DNA of 51,843 bases from Crocinitomicaceae bacterium (GCA_021740085.1 JAIPAL010000007.1:1-51843); one strand, 5' to 3'. Positions 16,710-26,079 are shown, counted from the stretch's first letter. The notes: a model not told the origin generated them from the letters alone. Numbers and translations are program-made.

Positions 16710-17582
16710 CTAAAAATGTATCAATTTTAGATTGTCAATTTCGATTTCCGTTGAGGTTAATCCTGCTTCTAAATAAGCTTCAAACGACTGCTCAAAATAG
16801 GCTGAATTAGCAGATGCAGCAACAATTTCTCGAAGATCAATATATATTTTCTTCCAAACTGGAGGATTTGTCTTTTGTACATTCAAGCGAATATTCGGAT
16901 TAGGGAGCGTTCCAGAAGGAGAAATGGCGATTAAACCTGTTGTAACAGAATTTGTATTTCGGTAATCTATTTCGAGGTAAACTTCCTTTCCTTTAGAAAT
17001 ATACGATGTCCAATTGGTATAAGCTACCCAACTTGAATCAACCGAATTTAAGCCGATATGGGCATAAAAGTTACCATTAAACCATTCTAAATTCGTGTTC
17101 TGCAAGGTGAAATTAGCTGCGGAAGTATTAGGATCATTAATAATACTGGTATTGATATCTTCGAAGTCTTCAATTGTGAATGACAAATTATCCTTGTATT
17201 TGGTAGTCGGATTTATGGTTAAACTATTATTTGCTACTAAAACTCCCGTTGTTTGATACTCAACTAAAAATGGATAAACCTTTTTGGTAGAGGAGATTCC
17301 ATTATTTTTTATAGCTGGAAATACCTTAATATCGACAGTACCCGTCTTTAAAATTGGAATTTTAAAAGGAACTTCAAAAACGCCGATTAGCTCATCATTG
17401 ACATACACCCAAGCATCCGTAATATTATCCGTTAATTCACCTTCGGAACCCGCATAATTAGAATTTGGCAATAAAGTCCAATCATTAACAATAAGCCAGG
17501 AAGGATCGGGATTATTTTTTATACACGTAGAAAGCAAGAAAATTAAGGGAAGAAGTAGTGTAAATAATTTCATATTTTTCAT
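16710..17582 (-). CDS. Lipoprotein of unknown function in glycan operon
   Basis: About 290 residues. A start at 17582 (MKNMKLF) or 17573 (MKLF) puts a signal peptide directly at the N-terminus with lipobox LSTC; the frame is open further to 17606, but that adds a charged tail before the signal and is less likely. The mature part has an early Ig-like beta segment (DAWVYVNDELIGVFEVPFKI) and a C-terminal half resembling a carbohydrate-binding jelly roll (SFTIEDFEDINTS, FNGNFYAHIGLNSV, KKIYIDLREIV, EIEIDNLKL). It should be anchored in the outer membrane. Position between a sugar dehydrogenase and the initiating sugar transferase suggests a role in glycan export or attachment, which is inference only. 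Confidence 0.75.
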   Translation of the reverse strand: MKNMKLFTLLLPLIFLLSTCIKNNPDPSWLIVNDWTLLPNSNYAGSEGELTDNITDAWVYVNDELIGVFEVPFKIPILKTGTVDIKVFPAIKNNGISSTKKVYPFLVEYQTTGVLVANNSLTINPTTKYKDNLSFTIEDFEDINTSIINDPNTSAANFTLQNTNLEWFNGNFYAHIGLNSVDSSWVAYTNWTSYISKGKEVYLEIDYRNTNSVTTGLIAISPSGTLPNPNIRLNVQKTNPPVWKKIYIDLREIVAASANSAYFEQSFEAYLEAGLTSTEIEIDNLKLIHF

Positions 17583-17619
17583 ACCGGTGCGTGAACGATT
17601 AAGCAAATTAATTATTGTA

Positions 17620-18603
17620 TTAATTGATAGAATTATCTTTTAATTTCTCGATAATTTTATAAGCCACATCCATGGCATTAAATCCATCCTCAATAGTTAC
17701 TTTGGCAGGCACCTTATTATTTATAGAGAAAGCGAAAGCTTTCAATTCCTCTAGTATCGCATTGGTAGCAGCTAATTCAGGTTTATCAATAAGGATTTTC
17801 TTTTTTGATTTATTTTCTCCTAAATCCATTATCAAATCAAAAGGATCCGCTTCGCCATCTAAGTCTTGCATTCGAACGACTTCTAAAGTTTTATTAAGAA
17901 AATCAACTCCTACGTAGGCGTCTTTTTGAAAGAAGCGTGATTTACGCATATTTTTCAGTGAAATCCGTGAGGCAGTTAAATTAGCGACACAGCCATTTTC
18001 GAATTCAATTCTTGCGTTCGTGATATCGTGTGAATCACTTACAATCGCAACACCAGATGCCGCAATTTTCTTCACATTCGATTTAACAATACTGAGAATC
18101 ACATCGATATCATGTATCATTAAATCCAAGACCACAGGGACATCTGTTCCTCGGGGATTAAATTGTGCCAAGCGATGCGTTTCAATAAACATGGGATTAT
18201 TAAGAAATGGAAGCGCTGCTTGAAAAGCAGGATTGAAACGCTCCACGTGTCCTATTTGCACCACAACAGACGCTTCATTCGCCAATTGCACAAGAATACG
18301 AGCTTCCTCCATCGTTTCGGATAGAGGTTTTTCAATAAAAATATGTTTCCGATTTCTCAGCGATTCGGCCGCAACAACAAAGTGATTAAGTGTAGGAGTA
18401 ACAATATCCAAACAATCAACCGCTTGGATTAATTCAGTGACACTTGAAAAAGCTTTTACCTTAAAATCCTTTTCGACCGCGCTAGAAGCTAAAGGATCAA
18501 TATCATAAAAACCCACCACCTCAAAAATATCCGTTAATTGAAGGAGTAAACCTAGGTGAATTTTCCCAAGATGACCAACTCCTAAAACACCAATTTTCAA
18601 CAT
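17620..18603 (-). CDS. Gfo/Idh/MocA family NAD(P)-dependent oxidoreductase
   Basis: 327 residues. The dinucleotide-binding loop GVGHLGKIHL is at the N-terminus, the family motif HIFIEKPLSETMEEA follows near residue 90, and the C-terminal substrate domain has VLDLMIHDIDVILSIV, containing the catalytic His region. Members oxidise or reduce sugars and inositols and are common in nucleotide-sugar pathways. It is the first gene of the three-gene minus-strand unit ending in the sugar-1-phosphate transferase (13-base gap to the lipoprotein frame). Substrate cannot be assigned; a UDP-sugar dehydrogenase role of the WbpB/WlbA kind is one possibility. Confidence 0.88.
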   Translation of the reverse strand: MLKIGVLGVGHLGKIHLGLLLQLTDIFEVVGFYDIDPLASSAVEKDFKVKAFSSVTELIQAVDCLDIVTPTLNHFVVAAESLRNRKHIFIEKPLSETMEEARILVQLANEASVVVQIGHVERFNPAFQAALPFLNNPMFIETHRLAQFNPRGTDVPVVLDLMIHDIDVILSIVKSNVKKIAASGVAIVSDSHDITNARIEFENGCVANLTASRISLKNMRKSRFFQKDAYVGVDFLNKTLEVVRMQDLDGEADPFDLIMDLGENKSKKKILIDKPELAATNAILEELKAFAFSINNKVPAKVTIEDGFNAMDVAYKIIEKLKDNSIN

Positions 18604-18614
18604 AAATAGAGGCT

Positions 18615-18652
18615 AAAAATAAAAAAGCCATCGGTATAATACAGATGGCTTT
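18615..18652 (-). terminator. Terminator of the thrS-infC-rpmI-rplT operon
   Basis: On the minus strand AAAGCCATC (18652-18644) pairs with GATGGCTTT (18632-18624) over an 11-base loop, followed by a T-rich stretch. It begins 19 bases after the rplT stop and immediately precedes the Gfo/Idh gene. Confidence 0.88.
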
Positions 18653-18671
18653 ATGCTGATAATTTTATAAA

Positions 18672-19019
18672 CTAGTTAGTTACTTTGTCAAATACTGCTT
18701 TAAAAGCATCGGGGTGATTTAAAGCTAAATCCGCTAATACCTTTCTATTTAAAGCGATACCACTTTTGTGAACAGCACCCATAAACTGAGAATAACTCAT
18801 ACCATATTGACGAGTTCCAGCGTTTATACGTGTTATCCAAAGTGATCGATAACTTCTCTTTTTTTGTTTTCTACCGATGTAGGCATAAACAAGACCTTTT
18901 TCAATTGCATTTTTAGCAACGGTCCATACATTTTTTCTTCTACCAAAGTAACCTTTGGCTAACTTCATCAAGTTTTTTCTTTTCGCTCTTGAAGCTACGT
19001 GATTTACTGATCTAGGCAT
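18672..19019 (-). CDS. rplT: 50S ribosomal protein L20
   Basis: 115 residues, canonical length. It begins [20 protein letters not shown] and contains [12 protein letters not shown], the long basic helix that threads into 23S rRNA, then the globular part [21 protein letters not shown]20 is needed early in large-subunit assembly and, in other bacteria, represses its own operon. It is last in thrS-infC-rpmI-rplT, 89 bases after rpmI. I did not find a recognisable L20-binding pseudoknot in the gaps. Confidence 0.98.
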   Translation of the reverse strand: MPRSVNHVASRAKRKNLMKLAKGYFGRRKNVWTVAKNAIEKGLVYAYIGRKQKKRSYRSLWITRINAGTRQYGMSYSQFMGAVHKSGIALNRKVLADLALNHPDAFKAVFDKVTN

Positions 19020-19108
19020 AATTTTAAGTTTTTTGACAAGAAGTGCTTCACTATCTCAGAAGGCTTAGAGACTTGTTATCGGGTTAAACATTTAAGAACC
19101 AATGGAGA

Positions 19109-19306
19109 CTATTTCATGCAAAGCATCAACTTTACGTTAGGAAGATCGGCACTATGTACCAAGCCTGCATGCGTAAGGTTGCGTTTACGTTTCGTAGCCA
19201 TTTTAGTTAGTATGTGGCTTTTAAAAGCGTGTTTACGCTTAATCTTTCCACTTCCAGTAATAGTGAATCTCTTCTTAGCACTGGATTTTGTTTTCATTTT
19301 TGGCAT
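19109..19306 (-). CDS. rpmI: 50S ribosomal protein L35
   Basis: 65 residues, canonical length. [20 protein letters not shown] is the family N-terminus, followed by [19 protein letters not shown]. It is the conserved partner of rplT, placed 40 bases after infC. Confidence 0.98.
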   Translation of the reverse strand: MPKMKTKSSAKKRFTITGSGKIKRKHAFKSHILTKMATKRKRNLTHAGLVHSADLPNVKLMLCMK

Positions 19307-19346
19307 TGTGTGACGTTTTAATTGTTTTTATTTATTATCAGCTTCT

Positions 19347-19892
19347 TTATTTCTTTTTCGAATTAATCATTAATATCATTTTCTTCCCTTCTAATTTTGG
19401 AAGTTGTTCTACCACCCCTACTTCCGCCAATTCTTGCGCAAATTTCAACAAAAGAATTTCACCTCTATCCTTAAAAACAATCGTTCTACCTCTAAAGAAA
19501 ACGTATGCTTTCACTTTATTCCCTTCCTCTAAAAACTTCTTCGCGTGCGTTAATTTGAAGTTAAAATCGTGATCATCCGTGTTAGGACCAAAACGTATTT
19601 CTTTCACTACAATCTTGCTCTGCTTAGCCTTTAGTTCCTTTTGTTTTCTTTTTTGATTATAAAGAAATTTCTTATAATCCATTATTTTACAAACGGGCGG
19701 CTTCGCATTCGGCGATATTTCAACTAAATCCAATTCCTGTTCTTCCGCTAATAAAATTGCCTTAGCGACCGATATTAATTGAGGCTCTTGTCCTTCTGTA
19801 AGTAATCTTACTTCGGTTGCAAAAATCTTATCGTTAATACGATGTTGTGCCTCTATTTCCCTTTTAACAAAAGGTCTTGGATTTCTTCTCAT
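19347..19892 (-). CDS. infC: Translation initiation factor IF-3
   Basis: 181 residues. The N-terminal domain contains [14 protein letters not shown] and [14 protein letters not shown], the signature segment leading into the interdomain linker; the C-terminal domain has [18 protein letters not shown] and the RGR(T) segment [14 protein letters not shown]-3 prevents subunit joining and checks start-codon pairing. The gene begins with ATG eight bases after thrS, unlike the rare AUU start that gives autoregulation in Escherichia coli, so that control is not expected here. An in-frame start a few residues further on is not excluded. Confidence 0.97.
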   Translation of the reverse strand: MRRNPRPFVKREIEAQHRINDKIFATEVRLLTEGQEPQLISVAKAILLAEEQELDLVEISPNAKPPVCKIMDYKKFLYNQKRKQKELKAKQSKIVVKEIRFGPNTDDHDFNFKLTHAKKFLEEGNKVKAYVFFRGRTIVFKDRGEILLLKFAQELAEVGVVEQLPKLEGKKMILMINSKKK

Positions 19893-19900
19893 TCGTTAAT

Positions 19901-21844
19901 TTAGCTATTCATTGACAACTGCATTTCTATTTCATTTTGAACCAAAGAAACAAAATCTTCATAAGGCATCTTACCGAGGTCACCTTTGCCTCTTTGCCTT
20001 ACTGAAATAGTGTTTGCTTCAACTTCTTCTTCTCCTACAATAAGCATAAAAGGCACTTTTGCCAATTCAGCATCTCGTATTTTCTTCCCTACTTTTTCGT
20101 TACGGTCGTCTACAAGACCGCGAATATCGGAATTATTTAGGAATTCTGAAACTTTTTTTGCGTAGTCGTTATATTTTTCGGATACTGGGAGGATAATAAA
20201 TTGATCAGAAGCGAGCCACAAAGGAAAATCACCGGCACAATGTTCTAGTAAAACGGCTACAAATCTTTCCATCGATCCAAAAGGAGCGCGGTGAATCATA
20301 ACGGGTCTATGTTTTTGATTATCCGCTCCAACGTACTCTAATTCAAAGCGTTCTGGTAAATTGTAATCCACTTGGATAGTACCCAATTGCCATTCTCTCC
20401 CCAAAGCATCCTGCACCATAAAGTCTAGTTTCGGACCATAAAAAGCCGCCTCGCCATAGGCAACAACTGTTTCTAAGTTTTTTTCTGCCGCTGCTTCAAT
20501 AATTGCTTGTTCAGCCTTGGCCCAATTTTCATCAGAACCTATGTATTTCTCACTTTTTTCTTTATCACGCAATGAAATTTGAGCAGTAAAATTTTGAAAG
20601 TCTAATGTTTTAAGAACATATAAAACAATATCGATTACATTTTTAAATTCATCCTTTACTTGTTCTTGCGTACAAAAAATATGCGCATCATCTTGAGTAA
20701 AACTCCTTACACGCGTCAATCCATGCAATTCACCTGATTGCTCGTAGCGATAAACGGTACCAAATTCAGCAAAACGAACTGGCAAGTCTTTATACGAACG
20801 AGGTCTAGCCTTGAAAATCTCACAATGATGTGGGCAATTCATAGGTTTTAAATAAAACTCTTCGTTCGGATCGGGTGTTTTGATTGGCTGAAATGAGTCG
20901 GCGCCATATTTTTCATAGTGACCAGAACAAACATACAACTCTTTGTTTCCAATATGAGGGGTAATTACTTGCTGATAACCCGCTTTACGTTGTGCTTTCT
21001 TTAGAAAATTTTCAAGACGCTCTCTTAATGCTGCTCCTTTCGGTAACCATAAGGGTAAACCTTGTCCAACTTTTGCTGAAAAAGTAAAAAGATCTAATTC
21101 CTTTCCTAATTTACGATGATCCCGTCGCTTTGCTTCTTCTAATTTCTCAAGATAAGCCACTAGTTCACTTTGTTTTGGAAATGTTATCCCATAAATACGC
21201 GTTAATTGCTTATTCTTTTCATCGCCTCGCCAATAAGCACCCGCAATGGATAATAATTTGATAGACTTGATGAATCCAGTATCAGGAATATGCGGCCCAC
21301 GACATAAATCCGTGAAATTACCTTGCGTGTAAAACGTAATCGTTCCGTCTTCTAAGTCCTCTAGTAACTCTAATTTATAAGGATCTTTTTTTTCTGTAAA
21401 ATAAGCGATCGCCTCTTTTTTAGAAATTTCTTTCCGAACAAAAGGATTTTTAGCTTTCGCTAATTCCTTCATTTTTTCTTCAACCGTTTCTAAATCTTTC
21501 TCTGTGATCGTATGTTCACCCAGATCGATATCATAATAAAATCCATTGGTTATCGGAGGACCAATTGCTAGCTTAACACCTGGAAAAACAAACTCCAATG
21601 CTTCAGCCATAAGGTGAGCGGAGGAATGCCACATAGTAGATTTTCCTTCTGCATCATTCCATGTGAGCAACTGTAATTGACAATTAGTATGCAACGAAAA
21701 GCTAGCATCTTGAACAACACCATCAATTTTTGCTGCTAGCACGTTACGCGCTAATCCTTCCGAAATACTTAATGCCACATCCATAGCGGAACTACCAATT
21801 GGGTATTCACGCATGGAACCATCGGGCAAAGAGACTTGAACCAT
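19901..21844 (-). CDS. thrS: Threonyl-tRNA synthetase
   Basis: 647 residues, the full bacterial architecture: a TGS domain (about 1-62), the second additional domain for editing with the HxxxH pair at His73 and His77 ([10 protein letters not shown]) and CRGPHIP, the class II catalytic core with motif 2 [16 protein letters not shown] and zinc-binding MNCPHH, and a C-terminal anticodon-binding domain (from about 545). It charges tRNA-Thr and hydrolyses Ser-tRNA-Thr. It heads the operon with infC, rpmI and rplT, behind a strong TAnnTTTG promoter and a leader of only about a dozen bases, which leaves no room for a T-box or operator-type leader. Confidence 0.98.
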   Translation of the reverse strand: MVQVSLPDGSMREYPIGSSAMDVALSISEGLARNVLAAKIDGVVQDASFSLHTNCQLQLLTWNDAEGKSTMWHSSAHLMAEALEFVFPGVKLAIGPPITNGFYYDIDLGEHTITEKDLETVEEKMKELAKAKNPFVRKEISKKEAIAYFTEKKDPYKLELLEDLEDGTITFYTQGNFTDLCRGPHIPDTGFIKSIKLLSIAGAYWRGDEKNKQLTRIYGITFPKQSELVAYLEKLEEAKRRDHRKLGKELDLFTFSAKVGQGLPLWLPKGAALRERLENFLKKAQRKAGYQQVITPHIGNKELYVCSGHYEKYGADSFQPIKTPDPNEEFYLKPMNCPHHCEIFKARPRSYKDLPVRFAEFGTVYRYEQSGELHGLTRVRSFTQDDAHIFCTQEQVKDEFKNVIDIVLYVLKTLDFQNFTAQISLRDKEKSEKYIGSDENWAKAEQAIIEAAAEKNLETVVAYGEAAFYGPKLDFMVQDALGREWQLGTIQVDYNLPERFELEYVGADNQKHRPVMIHRAPFGSMERFVAVLLEHCAGDFPLWLASDQFIILPVSEKYNDYAKKVSEFLNNSDIRGLVDDRNEKVGKKIRDAELAKVPFMLIVGEEEVEANTISVRQRGKGDLGKMPYEDFVSLVQNEIEMQLSMNS

Positions 21845-21862
21845 TTTTTATTTTTGAGAGTA

Positions 21863-21892
21863 CAAAGATAAAAAAATCCCTTGTTATTCAAG
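21863..21892 (-). promoter_or_regulatory. thrS operon promoter
   Basis: On the minus strand the -7 element is TATCTTTG (21870-21863) and the -33 is CTTG (21892-21889), 18 bases apart, close to the consensus of this phylum. The -33 lies within a small palindrome CCTTG-TTATT-CAAGG. Confidence 0.75.
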
Positions 21893-21911
21893 GCCTTTCA
21901 ATGACAATAAA

Positions 21912-22712
21912 CTACGATTTATTTCCATTTAGCAAACGATGTACATCAATTTGAATCGACCGAATGGAGGAACTTAGGTCATCATCTGCCATTTTCAACT
22001 CGGGCAACACGGAAGAAATATAATTAACAAAACGCCAAACTTCATGCACCTCCTCTACAGCAACTTGATACGGTTGGTAAAAACTATTTGTTGAAACTAA
22101 GAGAAAAGATTTAGAATTATCCAGCTCATTGTAGAGCAATTTAAAAACAATTCCTTCATTTTTAGTCACTAAAATATACGGCTCTCCAGACTTGATGGTC
22201 GTCCAATCTTGCACAAACTCACCAACCACGAATGAACCTTCCACAACGGGAGGCATTGAATCTCCACTAATCGGAAAGGTTCTATATTTTTTATTTTTAG
22301 AAAGAAAGGGTAATCGAAGCGTCGGTAATTCACTAATAAATTCAAGATCTGCATACGCACTTACATAACCAGCACTTGCCTTTTGCGTTACCAATTCTAT
22401 TAAATCCTCATTGTCTTCATTCACCATGCTTGTTAAAACGCGCAAACTACTTCCGACTGCTTTCTCCTTCCAATTTTTATCGAAATTATTCCAATCCGAT
22501 GGGGTAAATTCTAAAAAATTTTCACTCAATAGTGCATCGATCGATAACTTGTAATAGTTGCTTAATGCGATTAAATTCTCAATATTGGGTTGTGCTACGC
22601 CATTTTCATAACCGCTGTAGGTAGAACGATTAAATCCTAAATCATTGGCAACATCTTCTTGCGATTTTTCTGCCCGCTTTCGTAACAACTTTAAATTATC
22701 TCCAATTTTCAT
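21912..22712 (-). CDS. XRE-S24 (LexA/CI-like) transcriptional repressor
   Basis: 266 residues. An N-terminal HTH of the XRE type (LKLLRKRAEKSQEDVANDLG, residues 7-60) is joined to a C-terminal S24 peptidase domain. The catalytic Ser152 is in ISGDSMPPV and the general base Lys191 in GIVFKLLYNE. An Ala114-Gly115 bond (KASAGYVSAY) lies 37 residues before the Ser, close to the spacing of the self-cleavage site in LexA, so RecA-stimulated or spontaneous self-cleavage is plausible (inference). This architecture is widespread in Bacteroidota as a stand-alone regulator. It has its own promoter with flanking half-sites that could be an autoregulatory operator. There are no phage genes nearby. Confidence 0.85.
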   Translation of the reverse strand: MKIGDNLKLLRKRAEKSQEDVANDLGFNRSTYSGYENGVAQPNIENLIALSNYYKLSIDALLSENFLEFTPSDWNNFDKNWKEKAVGSSLRVLTSMVNEDNEDLIELVTQKASAGYVSAYADLEFISELPTLRLPFLSKNKKYRTFPISGDSMPPVVEGSFVVGEFVQDWTTIKSGEPYILVTKNEGIVFKLLYNELDNSKSFLLVSTNSFYQPYQVAVEEVHEVWRFVNYISSVLPELKMADDDLSSSIRSIQIDVHRLLNGNKS

Positions 22713-22726
22713 CTTTTGATTTTAAA

Positions 22727-22767
22727 CAAAGTTAAAAAATAATCAATAAAAAGATTACTTTTTAATC
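22727..22767 (-). promoter_or_regulatory. Promoter and putative operator of the XRE-S24 repressor gene
   Basis: The -7 element TAACTTTG is at 22734-22727 (minus strand), 15 bases before the start codon. Just upstream lie three half-sites on the plus strand: TAATC (22740-22744), GATTA (22753-22757) and TAATC (22763-22767), which form overlapping inverted repeats. This is the right place for a repressor to block its own promoter. The half-sites are A/T-rich, so chance is possible. Confidence 0.45.
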
Positions 22768-22830
22768 ATTATTTTTATTTTGCCTTAATTTAGGAACCTG
22801 AACGATACTGAAAGCTATATTATGATTCTT

Positions 22831-22848
22831 GTCCGATACATATCGGAC
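22831..22848. repeat. Perfect 18-bp palindrome
   Basis: GTCCGATACATATCGGAC has 8-bp arms around a 2-base centre. It lies about 120 bases upstream of the repressor start, in the non-coding gap. Confidence 0.7.
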
Positions 22849-22849
22849 C

Positions 22850-23190
22850 TTATATTCTTTGTCCTTTTGTCTTGATACAAAAGAACGAAAAAATCAATTC
22901 TCGATTGAAGACGTTCGGCGAAAATTTATCATCGACCGATACACGAAAAGACTGATAAGCTAAGCATATCAAACGACAAGCGCTTTTCCGTATCGCGCAC
23001 GCCTCCAAATTTTCTTCATCCTCTCTTTGCCAATCGAGACAGCAGAAAAACGAATAGTAAGCTATTTGTATTTTTAAATGAAAGCTTGCATAAGAGAATG
23101 ATTGTATTGAAACTTGAAATGCGCATCTCGACTCCGCTCGATGCCCATTAAGTGAATCGAGCGAAGCCGAAAGACACGGTAAATCGATGC
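22850..23190. other. Non-coding gap with hairpins resembling a dispersed intergenic repeat
   Basis: The 500-base stretch 22713-23213 has no convincing gene. It contains the hairpin CTTTTGT-cttgat-ACAAAAG (22864-22883), which resembles a string common in intergenic repeats of Flavobacteriales genomes, as I recall, and a long imperfect inverted repeat between 23128-23142 (TCGACTCCGCTCGAT) and 23156-23170 (ATCGAGCGAAGCCGA), 13 of 15 positions pairing plus wobble. GC is higher here than in neighbouring genes. A 126-codon open frame on the minus strand has no family features. Confidence 0.5.
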
Positions 23191-23213
23191 GGTTATTTCT
23201 AAATAGAAGAAAT

Positions 23214-25301
23214 TTATTTCGGCTGAACAAAACTACCTGTTGTCAAAAAATAGAAGGAAATACCATCGTTCTTATACAAAATCAGTACATCCTTTTCATG
23301 ATACTTTATTTGGCTATACATGGCAGGGATTCGAATTTGACCATCGCGTGTAGAGACACCAAATCCATTTTTATCTTCTACTAACAATAAATTAGCACCT
23401 AATTGCACGATCGATTTATAAACCAGCGGCAAAACGAAAGATCCATTCGTAGTTAACAAACCACTAAGTCCATTCTTTTCGACAATAAATAAGTTATTAG
23501 AAACTTTCTCCACGAAATCATATTCAAAAAGAGTCATTTCCTTTGCTTTTTGATTGATAAATCCCCATTTAAAACCTTTCATAACAGGCATCCACTCTCC
23601 CCATTCCCCAATAGATTCATACGGTAAAGGCAAGGTGATTTTACCTTTATCATTAATCAACATGTACTTTCCTTTCTTTTTTATCAGGGCGCCATCTTTC
23701 GTAAAAGCTCCAACTTTAGAAAAATTAGGGAATTGCTCAAATTGCATAGCCAAAATTAAGTTGCCTTTCGCATCAATATATCCCAGTTTATCTTTCGTTC
23801 TTACCATCGATATTCCATAATGAAGGGGATAAATCTCATCGTATACGGCATTCGTTTTCCAATTATTTTTGATGTGCACCAAGCCCATTTTATCCGCAAT
23901 GGTATAAATAAATGAACTATCCGTAAAAGGAATCAAATCATCAAATTCAGCCTGAAGCACCAACGATAACTCCCGATTGATATACCCTATTTTTCCATTT
24001 TTAACTACCCTAGCTAATTCTCCATCAAAGGGAATAATATCCTCAAAAAATAGCTCGCTTTGAACTACATTCGCTGAATTATAAATTCCAAACACGCCAT
24101 TTTTCTTTACGTACAACAAACTATCGGTTAACCAACCAATATCTTCATACTCCAATGGAAAAATAAAATTTCCAACACGATCCAGCAAACCAAAAACATT
24201 GTCTTTTTCCACAATTGATTTGCCCAAATTAAAATCTTCCATGTCATCAAACTTAGCATCGATCACCAAGTGATTTCTTTTATCGATCGCCCCATAAAAT
24301 TCACCCGATAAAACAATGGACAAACCTTCTCTGAAAGGACTCACTTGATCGTATTTAGCCTCGATAACTATGTCCCCATTACTTTGAATAAAACCATATT
24401 TCCCGTCCGTCTTGTAGGGATAAAAAGTAGATTTGAAAAGGTCAATTTCGTTATCCAATTCCGTCATAAACGGAAAGTCGGCGTATAATCCCTTAAATTC
24501 TTCCAAGCGCTGATCGGAATAATCTTTCATGAAAAGTTGAAATAATTTACGCCAAGCGCTGTTAACATTTCTATTCGTTGAAAAATTACGGACGAAATAA
24601 GTAAGTTCATTCATATCATTTCCCATTTCGTAATGACTAAACACCCTGTCTTCCACCTCTTCTCTGTAGGGGTTTTCTGGGTGATTGACAAGGAAAGCTT
24701 CTAAATCTTCCAATTTATTTGAGCCCGTATTTTCCTTGTATTGACAATCAAAAAAATGAACTTGTGCCTCCTTCAACAACTTAGAATTTGGACAATTTGC
24801 CATATAATCCTGGAAACCTATCGAAGTGTTTTCAACTAGTGCATCTGAGAAGGCAAGAGAATCGCGGGTATCGATAGCTGATGGGATTCGAAAAGACCAG
24901 GCATGCGATTGGATAAAATCATTGACAGTTGCTAAGTTTGGCGACTTCATCAAACGCTCATAAAACAAATTACTGATCGTCATTTTCAGTTCAATGATAG
25001 CCATTGAATCACATTGAAACTCCTTTATTTTTAACCGCTTTTTTGAATCTAATACCGCAAATGATTGCTCGCTCAACAAGATGTACTTAAAACTAGAATC
25101 AATGTTATACATGCCTGACGCAAGGTATAACTTTGTCAGTCCATAAGCCGAAACAGCCTTGTCTTTTTTGAGCGCTTTGTGAAAATGAAATAAGGAATAG
25201 GAATAATTTGAAGCTGCTAATTCCTTAAATCCTTTTTTAACATGATTCGCCGATAAATGAAAAGAGACTAAAATCGAAAATAAAATAATTAATGTTCGCA
25301 T
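23214..25301 (-). CDS. WG-repeat protein, secreted
   Basis: 695 residues when started at 25299-25301 (MRTLIILFSILVSFHLSA signal peptide); the frame is open 14 codons further, but those would precede the signal. The N-terminal 300 residues look like helical TPR-type repeats (NYSYSLFHFHKALKKDKAVS, YGLTKLYLASG). From about residue 310 there are many WG-type repeats of about 45 residues with the pattern KYGFIQSNGDIVIEAKYD, VFGLLDRVGNFIFPLEYE, KIGYINRELSLVLQAEFD, KLGYIDAKGNLILAMQFE and KWGFINQKAKEM. WG repeats form beta structures of unknown use, often in periplasmic proteins. It stands alone and is divergent from the hydroxylase gene at 25396. Confidence 0.85.
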   Translation of the reverse strand: MRTLIILFSILVSFHLSANHVKKGFKELAASNYSYSLFHFHKALKKDKAVSAYGLTKLYLASGMYNIDSSFKYILLSEQSFAVLDSKKRLKIKEFQCDSMAIIELKMTISNLFYERLMKSPNLATVNDFIQSHAWSFRIPSAIDTRDSLAFSDALVENTSIGFQDYMANCPNSKLLKEAQVHFFDCQYKENTGSNKLEDLEAFLVNHPENPYREEVEDRVFSHYEMGNDMNELTYFVRNFSTNRNVNSAWRKLFQLFMKDYSDQRLEEFKGLYADFPFMTELDNEIDLFKSTFYPYKTDGKYGFIQSNGDIVIEAKYDQVSPFREGLSIVLSGEFYGAIDKRNHLVIDAKFDDMEDFNLGKSIVEKDNVFGLLDRVGNFIFPLEYEDIGWLTDSLLYVKKNGVFGIYNSANVVQSELFFEDIIPFDGELARVVKNGKIGYINRELSLVLQAEFDDLIPFTDSSFIYTIADKMGLVHIKNNWKTNAVYDEIYPLHYGISMVRTKDKLGYIDAKGNLILAMQFEQFPNFSKVGAFTKDGALIKKKGKYMLINDKGKITLPLPYESIGEWGEWMPVMKGFKWGFINQKAKEMTLFEYDFVEKVSNNLFIVEKNGLSGLLTTNGSFVLPLVYKSIVQLGANLLLVEDKNGFGVSTRDGQIRIPAMYSQIKYHEKDVLILYKNDGISFYFLTTGSFVQPK

Positions 25302-25395
25302 AGACCTATATAGAAAACAAAAGTAAAGAAAAACAAGAACCATAAAAAATCAATCTTGCTAGAGATTTATTATTTTCGTTCGACCAACAGAAAAC

Positions 25396-26079
25396 ATGAC
25401 TACAGATAAGAATCCCAACCATTTCTATTCCAGCGACGATTTCAAAGAGTTATTGTTTTTAGAAGAGCATGTTGCCACCATTAAAAAGGAACTTTTAGAC
25501 CTTTTAAACCTACGTAATGATAATTGGCTGAGCACCTTCCCCAGCTATGTAAATTCAAGCGAACAACATGCTTGGCAGGTATTCACCTTTTCCTTTTTTA
25601 CCATGGAAAATACACTGAATCAGCACACTTGTCCGATAACAAGTTCAATTATCAATAAAATTCCAGCACTTATTTCATGTGATTTTTCACGATTAAAGAA
25701 AAAAACACACATAGCACCCCATAAAGGGTATTCCAAAATGATATTACGATGTCACTTACCCCTACTAATTCCCAATGGATCCGCCTGTAAACTACGAGTT
25801 GGCGATGAAACAAGACATTGGGAAGAAGGGAAACTGTTAATTTTTGATGATTCCTATGAGCATGAGGCGTGGAATGAGAGCGATGAAGATCGTTTTATCT
25901 TAATGTTTGATATCCCGAACCCTTTGTGGGGATATTCGGCTGAACAAATAGCGCGCTATAAAATAGAAAACTTAGATGACCCCTTCCTACTCCAATTTGC
26001 AAGTAAGGAGGAATGGCTTTCGGCTTATGAGCAGCGAAAACTCCCCATTGAAAAAATTAATTTTCGAACAAACGATTAA
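25396..26079 (+). CDS. Aspartyl/asparaginyl beta-hydroxylase-family 2-oxoglutarate dioxygenase
   Basis: 227 residues. The jelly-roll iron site is visible: His120 in MILRCHLPL and His156 in FDDSYEHEAWN, with Arg166 (DRFILMFDI) in the place that binds 2-oxoglutarate. The family includes AspH and LpxO, the enzyme that 2-hydroxylates lipid A acyl chains, but this protein lacks the membrane segment of LpxO. It has no signal peptide, so it is cytoplasmic. It is convergent with the acyl-ACP/glycan operon and overlaps the GNAT gene by 23 bases. A role in hydroxylating the acyl group made by that operon is tempting but unproven; a protein or small-molecule substrate is equally possible. Confidence 0.85.
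   Translation: MTTDKNPNHFYSSDDFKELLFLEEHVATIKKELLDLLNLRNDNWLSTFPSYVNSSEQHAWQVFTFSFFTMENTLNQHTCPITSSIINKIPALISCDFSRLKKKTHIAPHKGYSKMILRCHLPLLIPNGSACKLRVGDETRHWEEGKLLIFDDSYEHEAWNESDEDRFILMFDIPNPLWGYSAEQIARYKIENLDDPFLLQFASKEEWLSAYEQRKLPIEKINFRTND

Noticed and set aside
19020-19108. L20-binding leader structure between rpmI and rplT
   Set aside because: I could not find a convincing pseudoknot or mimic of the rRNA site by eye; folding with homologues would be needed.
22850-23230. 126-codon open frame on the minus strand in the repeat-like gap
   Set aside because: Its composition is Ser/Arg/Cys-rich without domain features, it overlaps the 3' end of the WG gene and runs through hairpins; the block is better read as non-coding repeat.
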